The notes below the pieces were generated by a model that worked only from the letters and a program-made list of their open reading frames with translations, was not told the origin of the DNA and did no database searches. The position numbers and the translations under genes are program-made. A DNA stretch of 64,000 nt from UBA10329 sp964500205 (GTDB lineage: Bacteria; Bacteroidota; Bacteroidia; UBA10329), in the NCBI GenBank assembly GCA_964500205.1, contig CAZCNS010000002.1, forward strand, positions 186,001-250,000, written 5' to 3'. The number at the start of each line of letters is the position of its first letter. Within the stretch, counting starts at the first letter, position 1. This document shows, piece by piece, positions 18,190 to 25,506 of the stretch.

Positions 18190-18598
18190 GACCTATAAAA
18201 GAAAAAACCCCCCAAGTGTGCATCGTGGAGAGGCATGGGAGGTGTATTATCGGTAGGCTGCTTGCGCAGACATGTCAATGGAACGCTGAAAGGCGGCAGA
18301 AAAACTTCGATTTCAGGGCGGCAAAAGTAGGTCTTTTTTCTAAGGATATTCCGAACTTCTCTTCTAAAACCGCTCTGACTTTTCCCTAAGAACATCATGG
18401 TCGGCTTTCTGCTTCTTGTCGGTGTAGCACTGTTGGAGTTCCATCTCCTTTATGGGCTGCTGGTTCAGCAAAATTTGCGGACGGAGGTGGATGGAACCGT
18501 GGACCCTTCGACAGGCTCAGGACTGGCAGGTTCCAATTAACATGCACTTCCTGCCCCGCAAAAGCGGGGAGGCGCAGCCGGGCGCAGGCGGGCAACTC
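18190..18598. other. Intergenic region upstream of the Abi_2 gene
   Basis: A 409-nt gap. It holds repeat copy B (18463-18592) and otherwise only a weak 70-codon open frame (18186-18398, minus) with no recognisable composition. I see no RNA gene. Confidence 0.5.
18463..18592 (-). repeat. Dispersed ~130-bp element, copy B
   Basis: This copy has the same sequence order and orientation as copy A, including CCTTCGACAGGCTCAGGAC and a CCCCGCaaaaGCGGGG hairpin. It carries no Kazal gene. It ends 6 nt from the stop codon of the RelE-type toxin gene (18599). Confidence 0.85.
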
Positions 18599-18865
18599 CT
18601 ATGGAAAAACGTCATAGATGTCCTTTCGGTGCGCCACACGTGCGAACACAGCGGTGTCGTCCTCCAAGAAAATGCCGATGCGGAAATGGCCGCACCGTAT
18701 GCGATATGCATTCTGGAACCCGGTGAGTTTTTTCACACCCGATAGCTGCGTGAGTGACGCGGCCTGCTTCACTTCCTCAATGGTGCGGAGAATGGCCGCC
18801 CTGTCCTTGGGCTGCCTCAGCTTGTCAAGGTCTTTGCTGAACTTGGCAAGGTATGCGACCTTCAT
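18599..18865 (-). CDS. RelE/ParE-superfamily toxin
   Basis: This 88-residue basic protein begins MKVAYLAKFSKDLDKL and has the RelE-type core YRIRCGHFRIGIFLEDDTAV followed by ARVAHRKDIYDVFP, in which the R-x-G-x-x-R and HRKxIY positions are typical. The family cleaves ribosome-bound mRNA or poisons gyrase; the RelE-like core favours mRNA cleavage. The upstream antitoxin gene overlaps it by 4 nt (ATGA type), so the pair is translationally coupled. A dispersed element lies just past its stop. Confidence 0.85.
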   Translation of the reverse strand: MKVAYLAKFSKDLDKLRQPKDRAAILRTIEEVKQAASLTQLSGVKKLTGFQNAYRIRCGHFRIGIFLEDDTAVFARVAHRKDIYDVFP

Positions 18866-19062
18866 CTGCCCTTGAGCTTGCGCATGACCTCGGCCTCATC
18901 CACCCTGTCGGTGGTGTCCGTCTCGCGCATCATGATGCCAAGGCCGATGTCCTCGGCAAGTTCTTCAGACAGGGCTGTGGAGCGTATGCCCAGCTTGCCG
19001 AGAAGTTCGTTGATGAACTTCAGCTCTGTACTGTTCTTCGGTTGGATGACAATGGGCTGCAC
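18862..19062 (-). CDS. Antitoxin of the RelE-type pair
   Basis: This 66-residue protein (MQPIVIQPKNSTELKFINEL) is mostly helical and acidic in the middle (LSEELAEDIGLGIMMRET). It ends in VMRKLKGR. Size, order and the 4-nt overlap with the toxin gene identify it as the antitoxin; the fold class is not clear. It uses a GTG start at 19062. A perfect -7-like box TAAATTTG lies only 4 nt upstream on the minus strand (19067-19074), so the mRNA may have almost no leader. Confidence 0.75.
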   Translation of the reverse strand: MQPIVIQPKNSTELKFINELLGKLGIRSTALSEELAEDIGLGIMMRETDTTDRVDEAEVMRKLKGR

Positions 19063-19071
19063 GGCACAAAT

Positions 19072-19256
19072 TTACAGATAACGGGGTGCCCAAACGTGAA
19101 AGCGCCTTGACTCCTTCACCAGCAGGAGGCTGTCCTGCTCAATGATGCGGCAGCTGATCTGCTCGCCCTCCATGGTGATGTGCGGTCTTGGGCCATGGCG
19201 GTGCCGGTGCATAGCGCCAGCATCATGTACACTATAGCGGTGGTCAGCGTGCGCAT
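19072..19256 (-). pseudogene. Frameshifted remnant of a small secreted protein
   Basis: From the ATG at 19256 the minus strand encodes a clean signal peptide (MRTLTTAIVYMMLALCTGTAMA, then Q), after which the frame degenerates. In another frame the sequence continues as HITMEGEQISCRIIEQDSLL then LVKESRRFHVWAPRYL and a stop at 19072. Joined, this resembles small Bacteroidota exported proteins of the pattern D-x-I-x-x-x-x-G-x-x-I-x-C-x-I-x-E-x-D. The frame change lies near 19180. It ends 10 nt before the antitoxin gene. Confidence 0.6.
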
Positions 19257-19300
19257 GGGGTGGTGGTTATGGAGGGAGGGGGATGGAGTGGCCTAATAAG

Positions 19301-19420
19301 GATGGAACCGTGGACGGTTCCCAATAGGATGCACGAGGCGCAGCCTCGCGCAGGCGGATTCTCAATAACATGCACTGCCTGCCCCGCAAAAGCGGGGAGG
19401 CGCAGCCTCGCGCAGGCGGG
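19301..19420 (-). repeat. Dispersed element, copy C (variant)
   Basis: This divergent copy starts at GATGGAACCGTGGACGGTTC and lacks the CCTTCGACAGG part. It has two GC-rich modules in series (GCACGAGGCGCAGCCTCG, then CCCCGCaaaaGCGGGGAGG) with GCGCAGGCGG after each. It ends 14 nt from the stop codon of the HTH gene (19435), in the same orientation as copies A, B and D. Confidence 0.8.
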
Positions 19421-19434
19421 ACGGCAATTCGCAT

Positions 19435-19662
19435 CTAGCGGGCCGTTGGTTTCTTATCGTCATTGACATGTTCCAAGATATCACCTGTCTCGCAGTCCAA
19501 TACGGTGCAAATTGCGTCCAATGTGCTGAATCTTATTGCTTTTGCCTTTCCCGTCTTTAAGATGGAGAGGTTAGAAAGTGTTATGCCGACTTTCTCTGAC
19601 AGCTCATTGAGCGACATCTTGCGCTTTGCCATCATTACATCCAAGTTTACGATAATCGGCAT
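19435..19662 (-). CDS. Small XRE/Cro-type HTH regulator (YozG-like)
   Basis: This 75-residue protein is a single helix-turn-helix domain: MPIIVNLDVMMAKRKMSLNE, then LSEKVGITLSNLSILKTGKA (the HTH) and FSTLDAICTVLDCETGDILE. It follows the DUF2975 membrane protein gene by 3 nt. DUF2975/HTH pairs of this kind recur in many genomes, and the HTH protein is expected to repress its own operon. A dyad in the operon's promoter (20244-20262) is a candidate site. Confidence 0.88.
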   Translation of the reverse strand: MPIIVNLDVMMAKRKMSLNELSEKVGITLSNLSILKTGKAKAIRFSTLDAICTVLDCETGDILEHVNDDKKPTAR

Positions 19663-19665
19663 AGC

Positions 19666-20205
19666 TCACACAGTCAATTCGTTCTCATTCTGGATGTCAA
19701 CTCCCTTTTTGAAAATAGTCGCAATGATATGGATGACAGCACCCATCAATATGAACGCCTGACTGTCCACCCAGATCTGGTTCAAGCTGTCGGTGGGAAA
19801 ACCGTGATGCGTCAGATTCTCAGTCACCTGTCGGGCAATGAAGCTGAACAGTCCGATTGAAAGGGTGCAATAACCGATTTTCAGAATCTGCGCGGAAACA
19901 AAAGCATTGAATGGCTTTGTGAGGTCCAATCCATGCATCAGCATGACCACTATGTAGAACAAGTAGGCTTTTAAGATTGAAATGGACAGCATAAAGCCAT
20001 AGATTCCGAAGAACGCCAATTTACTGGCCTCATACACTTCCATCAAGCTTATCGTCTGATAAAGTCTGTGAACAAGATCAGGCTTGAACAGACTGAAAAG
20101 GAAATTCACCAGTAGGGCACCGGCCTCAATGCACAGGCCGACAAAGATGACCCAGGCCACAATATGCAGGCCTTTGAATACGAGGTTGTTTGTTTTTGAC
20201 ATCAC
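19666..20205 (-). CDS. DUF2975 membrane protein
   Basis: This 179-residue protein has four predicted membrane segments (about residues 10-35, 50-80, 85-125 and 145-170). The loops and the C-terminal segment QAFILMGAVIHIIATIFKKG fit DUF2975. Its function is unknown. It lies 3 nt upstream of a small HTH regulator gene, the usual arrangement for this family. The promoter is well formed: TTG, 19 nt, TACCTTCG. Confidence 0.8.
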   Translation of the reverse strand: MMSKTNNLVFKGLHIVAWVIFVGLCIEAGALLVNFLFSLFKPDLVHRLYQTISLMEVYEASKLAFFGIYGFMLSISILKAYLFYIVVMLMHGLDLTKPFNAFVSAQILKIGYCTLSIGLFSFIARQVTENLTHHGFPTDSLNQIWVDSQAFILMGAVIHIIATIFKKGVDIQNENELTV

Positions 20206-20228
20206 CGTTAAGATTTGATCTGAGGGGG

Positions 20229-20262
20229 CGAAGGTAGGAGATATTTATTGATAAACAATAAA
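20229..20262 (-). promoter_or_regulatory. Promoter and dyad of the DUF2975-HTH operon
   Basis: On the minus strand, TTG (20256-20258) and TACCTTCG (20229-20236) are separated by 19 nt, matching the Bacteroidota consensus. A 7-bp inverted repeat, TTTATTG and CAATAAA with a 5-nt spacer (20244-20262), covers the -33 element. It is a plausible autoregulatory site for the HTH protein of the operon. Confidence 0.65.
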
Positions 20263-20390
20263 AATCTGCCTTTAGTCAAAAAATATCAGAGCCTTTAGAG
20301 GGCGATGGCGCGGCATGCTCTTCGGACGCGGTCATCTGCTGAAGGGATGACATCGCAGCCCGTGGAGGCCAACCGTAACAGCGGCTGAGT

Positions 20391-20624
20391 CTAATCACAT
20401 TCCCCATCGCGGTATGCGGTCGTTCCTCCAACGCATTGGGCATGACCTGCATTCTGATACGTTACTCCATCACATCCGCAGACAGGGTGATACTCCTCTG
20501 ACAGATCCACAAGGTGACACGGGATCGGTTCGTGTTCCACGCATGCATCATCCGTTCTACACTGAGTTGATACCGTCAGCGTAAAAAGCATCGTTGGCCA
20601 TTTCATTCCTCTCATCAGCTCCAT
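20391..20624 (-). CDS. Kazal-type protease-inhibitor-like mini-protein, copy 2
   Basis: This 77-residue protein is identical to the copy at 16839-17072 except at residues 2 (Glu for Asp) and 15 (Thr for Ala). All seven cysteines and the CGCDGVTYQN core are kept, so the reading frame appears to be under selection or only recently duplicated. It sits between the DUF2975 operon and the SIR2-NTPase gene. Confidence 0.75.
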   Translation of the reverse strand: MELMRGMKWPTMLFTLTVSTQCRTDDACVEHEPIPCHLVDLSEEYHPVCGCDGVTYQNAGHAQCVGGTTAYRDGECD

Positions 20625-20655
20625 GTTCTATTCTCTGTTACAGTGACTGCCAAAG

Positions 20656-20784
20656 GTTCAGCAAAAATTGCGGACGGAGCTGGATGGAACCGTGGACCCT
20701 TCGACAGGCTCAGGACTGGCAGGTTCCAATTAACATGCACTGCCTGCCCCGCAAAAGCGGGAGGTGCAGCCTCGCGCAGGCGGG
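20656..20784 (-). repeat. Dispersed ~130-bp element, copy D
   Basis: This is a full copy, with GTTCAGCAAAAATTGC, CCTTCGACAGGCTCAGG, the CCCCGCaaaaGCGGG hairpin and GCGCAGGCGGG. It has the same orientation as the others and lies 19 nt past the stop codon of the SIR2-NTPase gene. Confidence 0.85.
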
Positions 20785-20803
20785 AGCCTCACTCCGTTTA
20801 AAG

Positions 20804-23305
20804 TCACCGAACCTCCCCAATATCATCCAACACCTGACTCAAGTCGCTAACAGCAAACCGAGTGTGAAGCGGGTCTTCGTTTACTGCACGCATCAATATC
20901 TTTCTTGTCTCAAAAATGATACTTCTATATTCATTCTTATGTTCGACTCTCAAGTAACTAAATACCGATTTAAAATAACTTAAGTAAAGTTTTCGAACAA
21001 TTCGTAAGGCATAAGTCCTATTATCCCTGCTCTTTACTTGCTCCAGAATGATGTTATTTGCTGCCTTAAAATCAGCAAAACTTGTTGTTGGCCGCTTCTG
21101 AATTGCCCTTTGAAGTAAAAATTTTGCGTAAGCATTCTCTATAGAGGTGGTGTCGTAATTGTAGTTCTTCGATGCTGCTAAATCAAATGCTGTATCAAAG
21201 AAACGTTGTGCTACTACAAAATCCGAAAACTCCATTCTAGCCAATGCATTCTGAAGCCAGAAATGCGGTTCCTTCTCAACTCCCTCCAAGTTTCTCAAAC
21301 TTTCATAGTATCCGCTAATTGCCTCGTGAAAACCATTCTCTGGAACAATCAATGATAGCTGGCTATATCGCATTAAGCTTCGCCAAAGGTTGTTGTACAC
21401 GCGATCCTGCATTACGCCAGAGGGTCGCAAAATCCAATAGGGATGGCACTTCTTTGCAATCTTTTTCAACACATCGCAGACTTCTATCGCTTGAAACTTC
21501 TCTTTCAACAAGTAACGAGACACTAATCCTGAATTTAGAGTAACGTTACCACTTGTATAATTTAGAAAATGTTTCGCGAAACCAGTTTGACGAAGACGAT
21601 TAAATATCACTAAATTAACCTCGAGCAATTCTGCAAGCACTTCAAATGGAATTTTCAAGTTGAGAACTTGCATTGATAAAATAACAATCACAATTTCCTG
21701 AAGCCCCTTCTCTTTCATTACCTCCTTGAACAACTCTTGCACCCTTGCATCCACATCTGGTGACTGAATAATAGAAAGTAACAAAGGCTGCAATTGAGAA
21801 TCACATTCATGTTGAAGAATATTCTTCTTTCGATTGAATGATTCACCCGCTCTGTTTTTACCCCATAGCGCATTCTGATCACACAGATTGACAAAAGATT
21901 CAATGTCAATTTCCGATAATTTATCTACATCTATGACCAAATGCTCATCAACATTAAACAACCTGTCAATTCGGCCATAATCGATGTTGCCACCATTACT
22001 TCTTGTCGTCAGACACAGATGGAAATTCTCTCCACGCGACCTTACAATATGTTCAACAACATTGATATAAGACCCAAAGTCTTCCAGAATTAATAACGTC
22101 TTATTGGTCGAATTGCAAATAATATCCAATTCGTGCTCGGTAAAATCATTCACCTCTTCAAAAGTAAACACATCAAATCCGCGTTCTACGAATTGGCAGG
22201 CAAGCCCAATTGATAGCATTGTCTTACCATTAGCTAGACCGCCAGTAAGAATAATTGTCATAATTTTATTCTCAGCATCCGATAATATGCTTGATACCTC
22301 ACCAAGGACTGTTCTACCCACATAGTATTCTAGCTTTCTTCGCTCTTCTGTTAATGAATTTGCTATGGCCAAAGTATTTGCTTGACCATAAAGTATGAGA
22401 TTGTCCACCAATTCTACTGTTACTGTCTGCTGACCTTCTGGCACAATGAAAGGTAAGACACTAGTATAACTATAATTTCTAATTTTCGGAGGATTGTATG
22501 TGGCTCTAATCTCCGAAACGATGCCTGCGAAGACCTGCACTCCAATTGAGTAGATAGTTCCAAATGGACTAATTACGCTATCGCGAACTACGTTCTTTTG
22601 AGGTGATGATATAAAGTGCGTTTTGCTTCTCAAATTATCATAGGCATACAACACTTTGCTTATATCCAAATCATACAATCCGTATCCGACCATAAGAATT
22701 GACTTTGCCGAACGAATATCAGATCGAAACTGATTGGACCAGAGCGAATCATTAAAACCGTACAGGTTATAGCTTTCATTAGTGAGTTTGATTTTTCCCA
22801 TCAAATCAGCTTCACTTCCGTTTTTCAATCTTCCGTTTATATAATGACAGACAACGCCATCAGAAGGGAAATTCCTTGGTTCAATATCGGAAGAAAAGTG
22901 ATAAATATTTATACCTAATGAATCCGCACAAAAATCTATCACGTCATCATAGTTAGTAGTGTATATTCTTTTCCATGGAAGCGACAAAATAATTTCATGA
23001 TAGTCACGGACACCTGCACAGGTGAATTGTTCAAGCAAAAGTTCGAACAATGCAGGGCTGCCAAGTTCTTGAATGAAGTATTGTGCAGCGTGGCTTAGTG
23101 TTGCCTCCTCAGTTACAGAACATTTTTCCAAGAGAAGCTTGGCTAACTCAGTTGCATCCTTGAAGGCTTCATTTCGAATGTTTGTAGCACCTAAGCTAAA
23201 ACCCGCGCCTAAGAATAAGATCGCATCACCATCCAAGGCATGCTTGATTGCTTCCTCAAGGTGATGTCTATTAGGGATGGGGGTTAAGGTATCCATGGAG
23301 TCCAT
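20804..23305 (-). CDS. SIR2-domain / P-loop (STAND-like) NTPase protein, probable phage defence
   Basis: This 833-residue single-gene protein has three parts. Residues ~25-270 are a SIR2-like domain: ILFLGAGFSLGA (GAGFS at 33-37), IYTTNYDDVIDF (114-125), HYINGRL (154-160) and ILMVGYGLYD. Residues ~345-480 are a P-loop NTPase: Walker A GGLANGKT (355-362), Walker B LLILEDF (404-410) and CLTTRSNGG as a likely sensor. Residues ~490-833 are helical and TPR-like. This order resembles SIR2-STAND defence proteins (Avs5/DSR type), which deplete NAD+ on sensing phage; the role here is inferred. The gene is visibly AT-richer than its neighbours, suggesting transfer. ATGs at 23305 and 23296 are both possible starts. 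Confidence 0.82.
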   Translation of the reverse strand: MDSMDTLTPIPNRHHLEEAIKHALDGDAILFLGAGFSLGATNIRNEAFKDATELAKLLLEKCSVTEEATLSHAAQYFIQELGSPALFELLLEQFTCAGVRDYHEIILSLPWKRIYTTNYDDVIDFCADSLGINIYHFSSDIEPRNFPSDGVVCHYINGRLKNGSEADLMGKIKLTNESYNLYGFNDSLWSNQFRSDIRSAKSILMVGYGLYDLDISKVLYAYDNLRSKTHFISSPQKNVVRDSVISPFGTIYSIGVQVFAGIVSEIRATYNPPKIRNYSYTSVLPFIVPEGQQTVTVELVDNLILYGQANTLAIANSLTEERRKLEYYVGRTVLGEVSSILSDAENKIMTIILTGGLANGKTMLSIGLACQFVERGFDVFTFEEVNDFTEHELDIICNSTNKTLLILEDFGSYINVVEHIVRSRGENFHLCLTTRSNGGNIDYGRIDRLFNVDEHLVIDVDKLSEIDIESFVNLCDQNALWGKNRAGESFNRKKNILQHECDSQLQPLLLSIIQSPDVDARVQELFKEVMKEKGLQEIVIVILSMQVLNLKIPFEVLAELLEVNLVIFNRLRQTGFAKHFLNYTSGNVTLNSGLVSRYLLKEKFQAIEVCDVLKKIAKKCHPYWILRPSGVMQDRVYNNLWRSLMRYSQLSLIVPENGFHEAISGYYESLRNLEGVEKEPHFWLQNALARMEFSDFVVAQRFFDTAFDLAASKNYNYDTTSIENAYAKFLLQRAIQKRPTTSFADFKAANNIILEQVKSRDNRTYALRIVRKLYLSYFKSVFSYLRVEHKNEYRSIIFETRKILMRAVNEDPLHTRFAVSDLSQVLDDIGEVR

Positions 23306-23938
23306 TTGGCGAAATCTTTGTGAGGTAAAACTAAGACAATAACAAACTTTTCCTTTCGGGCCAGTTTCTCATCATCTCAAAAAAACTAACCATCCGCTCT
23401 TCTATATCTATCTGCCCCTTCAATCCCCCCCCAATACAAAAACCCTCCCATAGAAGTCAACGGTCGGACGCGGCCGGGTCGGTGAAGCTGCGGTCCACGG
23501 CCCAGATGCCGGCATAGTTGGCCATGGCGCCTTGGGTGATGAGGCACTGATCCAACTGCCGAGAGTCGCATGGGGGCTGGAGGGTGTGATGCGTTGTATT
23601 GATGCCATTTGCACGGGCCAATATAGATGAAAAGATGACATGGCGGTTGAAGGCGATCTGCGATGAACGGGCAACGATCAACGATCTGCGATGTACCCTG
23701 CACGGCTCAACCCTGCTGCATGAGGTCGATGGCCCTGCGGAGGTAGTCGCGTTCCTCTTTGAGGCGTTCGTAGTCTGCCCGGAGCTGTTGGAGTTCGGTC
23801 TGCTGCTGTTGGAGCCTGCCGTCTGTGGCGGCATCGAGCTGGCGGGTCTCTCGTGTGGTATGTATCCATGTGCTACAAAAGTGAAGTGATCGCCTACTCT
23901 ATCCCAGCTTTTCGGCTTCGGCTGTCCTGCTCCGGGGG
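23306..23938. other. Gene-poor gap with coding remnants
   Basis: A 633-nt stretch without an intact gene. It holds a coiled-coil coding remnant (23707-23898, minus) and a second open tail on the minus strand (QLDQCLITQGAMANYAGIWA, ending near 23457). The direct repeat GATCTGCGATG occurs twice near 23650-23690. No RNA gene is seen. Confidence 0.5.
23707..23898 (-). pseudogene. Startless coiled-coil fragment
   Basis: Between an in-frame stop at 23899 and the stop at 23707 the minus strand reads WIHTTRETRQLDAATDGRLQ, then QQQTELQQLRADYERLKEER and DYLRRAIDLMQQG. This heptad-rich, convincing protein-like sequence has no ATG, GTG or TTG ahead of it. It resembles the C-terminal coiled coil of small HTH regulators, but the DNA-binding part is absent. 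It is most likely a broken gene end. Confidence 0.35.
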
Positions 23939-24907
23939 TCAAGAGGCCTTGGTGAGCTGAAAGTCCTCCACCAGCTCACTTCCCTGCTCGAGCACAACGG
24001 GGCGGTTCTGGCCGGCATAGCCATCGAGCGAGACCTGTAGCTCGGCCAAGAGGGTCTCGGGAATGCCTGTGAGGTTGAACTTGTAGCCTCCGTTGACTGC
24101 GGTAGTGGCGGACAACTCGCCCGATGGGGTGATGAGCCTCACCAGCACGCCTGCCAAGGGGGACTGGGTGGCGCTGTCGGTCACTGTGCCCAGCAGGGTG
24201 GTGGTGGCGGGGGTGTCGTCATCATCGTCATCGCTGCCGCTGCTTGTGCCCATGGGCAGGAGGCGTGCATCGAAGTAGTCGTCAAATCCATCCGGGTCCT
24301 CAAGAAAGTCTATGGCGAGGGTGAGGATGTTGCGGGTGAGCTGCAGGGTGAGTGCCTTGCGGCTCTCCCTGCGGCCTGTGCGCAGGTTCTCTGTCTCGCT
24401 GAAGGCATCGCGCTGGGCGGTGCGGGCATTGTTGTAGGCCAGCACGAGATCGGCCATCTCCGCGACCTCCAGAGGGAATTCGGGCGTGAGGTGAACCGTG
24501 GCCGCTGCCATGTAGCGGTCGAGGATGGTGGTGAGGTCATCGAGCCGCGCCCTGCGGTACTCGTCCATGCCCTGGGGGAAGAACTGCTGATAGATAGGGC
24601 TGTCTGTACCGAACTTGTAGGCGATGAGGTCGCGCTGCCTGCTGAGCTTGGCCAGGACCTCCTCCTCGGCATACCTCCGTGCTATGGTAAGACCCTCGGA
24701 GATGGCCTCTTTGGTGGCCTCGCTGGTCATGCTGCCATAGTAGTCGGTGTAGCGCGAGGTGGTGTCTGCGATGAGGGCAGCGTACACCGAGTTGGGGTTC
24801 TTGTTGGCAAGCCTGATGAGGTGATCATCGGCATAGGTGCGGAGGTTGGCATCTGTGAGCTCTCTGTCGTCAAAGATGTCGTTGACCAATCTGGTAAGCT
24901 GGATCAT
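23939..24907 (-). CDS. Unknown protein with C-terminal carboxypeptidase-regulatory-like domain
   Basis: 322 residues from the ATG at 24907 (MIQLTRLVNDIFDDRELTDA). The N-terminal ~230 residues are helical and unrecognised. Then comes an acidic linker (SSGSDDDDDD), and the last ~85 residues form a carboxypeptidase-regulatory-like beta-sandwich (LLGTVTDSATQSPLAGVLVR, NGGYKFNLTGIP). No signal peptide is seen, which is unusual for that domain. The open frame continues upstream through the 42-bp repeats to 25267, but the repeat is open in all three frames, so I reject that longer start. No partner is obvious. Confidence 0.65.
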   Translation of the reverse strand: MIQLTRLVNDIFDDRELTDANLRTYADDHLIRLANKNPNSVYAALIADTTSRYTDYYGSMTSEATKEAISEGLTIARRYAEEEVLAKLSRQRDLIAYKFGTDSPIYQQFFPQGMDEYRRARLDDLTTILDRYMAAATVHLTPEFPLEVAEMADLVLAYNNARTAQRDAFSETENLRTGRRESRKALTLQLTRNILTLAIDFLEDPDGFDDYFDARLLPMGTSSGSDDDDDDTPATTTLLGTVTDSATQSPLAGVLVRLITPSGELSATTAVNGGYKFNLTGIPETLLAELQVSLDGYAGQNRPVVLEQGSELVEDFQLTKAS

Positions 24908-25506
24908 GGTGATTCGGTTTTTAGAGATTAAACTTCCGGTTGTTGTGGTATGCGGTGCGCATGGATGGTAATTGTTCAGGGGACAAGGCAGATGAGCTGA
25001 CCCGTGCCGTCCCAAATTCTTGGGACACGGAAGATGAGCTGACCTGTGCCGTCCCAAATTCTTGGGACACGGAAGATGAGCTGACCCGTGCCGTCCCAAA
25101 TTTTTGGGACACGTAAGATGAGCTGACCCGTGCCGTCCCAAATTCTTGGGACACGGAAGATGAGCTGACCTGTGCCGTCCCAAATTCTTGGGACACGGAA
25201 GATGAGCTGACCTGTGCCGCCCCAAATTCTTGGGACACGGAAGATGAGCTGACCTGTGCCGTCCCAAATTCTTGGGGCGGGGTCAAGTGAGCTATGGAGA
25301 TGGGTCGTGTGCATCTTTTCGGGTCTTTTCACTGGGTTTTTCGGGTCGGAGGGCTTTCTGAATGTCCTGGTCATCCCTATCGGCCCATGCGCGGGGCTGT
25401 CTGGATGTTTCACATCACTGTGGGGCTGGTGGGGCTTCTTATGTTGGTTTCCATGGTATCGTGGTATTGAGGTGGTCGGGTCATGGGTGGTTCATTCGTT
25501 TTTTGC
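24908..25506. other. Gap containing the 42-bp tandem array
   Basis: A 599-nt region between the M15 peptidase gene and the 322-residue gene. It is dominated by the tandem array at 24991-25284; the remaining ~220 nt (25285-25506) shows no supported gene. Confidence 0.6.
24991..25284. repeat. 42-bp tandem repeat, seven copies, each with a hairpin
   Basis: The unit GATGAGCTGACCCGTGCCGT plus CCCAAATTCTTGGGACACGGAA recurs at 24991, 25033, 25075, 25117, 25159, 25201 and 25243. Copies differ by one or two bases (C/T in GACCYG; TTTTTGG in copy 3). Each carries GTCCCAA-attc-TTGGGAC, a 7-bp stem. The length is a multiple of three without stops, so all three minus frames stay open. There are no spacers, so it is not a CRISPR array. 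Confidence 0.92.

Larger units (their letters stand above)
20385..20784 (-). repeat. Duplicated ~400-bp segment, copy 2
   Basis: This is the second copy of the Kazal gene plus dispersed element, nearly identical to 16835-17232. The flanks differ. It ends 19 nt from the stop codon of the SIR2-NTPase gene. Confidence 0.85.

Noticed and set aside
18186..18398. 70-codon ORF upstream of the Abi_2 gene
   Set aside because: No signal, domain or context; the translation looks random.
17104..20784. Integron gene-cassette array with attC sites
   Set aside because: The layout is similar (gene followed by an imperfect palindrome), but the R'/R'' core consensus is not found and no integrase is in the window.
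23306..23938. tRNA or other RNA gene in the gap
   Set aside because: No cloverleaf-like set of stems or CCA end could be found by eye.
23457..23942. 161-codon ORF on the minus strand
   Set aside because: It covers the coiled-coil remnant in the wrong frame and has random composition; only its last ~30 codons look protein-like.
24908..25267. N-terminal extension of the 322-residue protein through the 42-bp repeats
   Set aside because: The repeat is open in all three minus frames, so the extension carries no coding evidence.
24991..25284. CRISPR array
   Set aside because: The 42-bp units follow each other directly with no unique spacers, and no cas gene is nearby.
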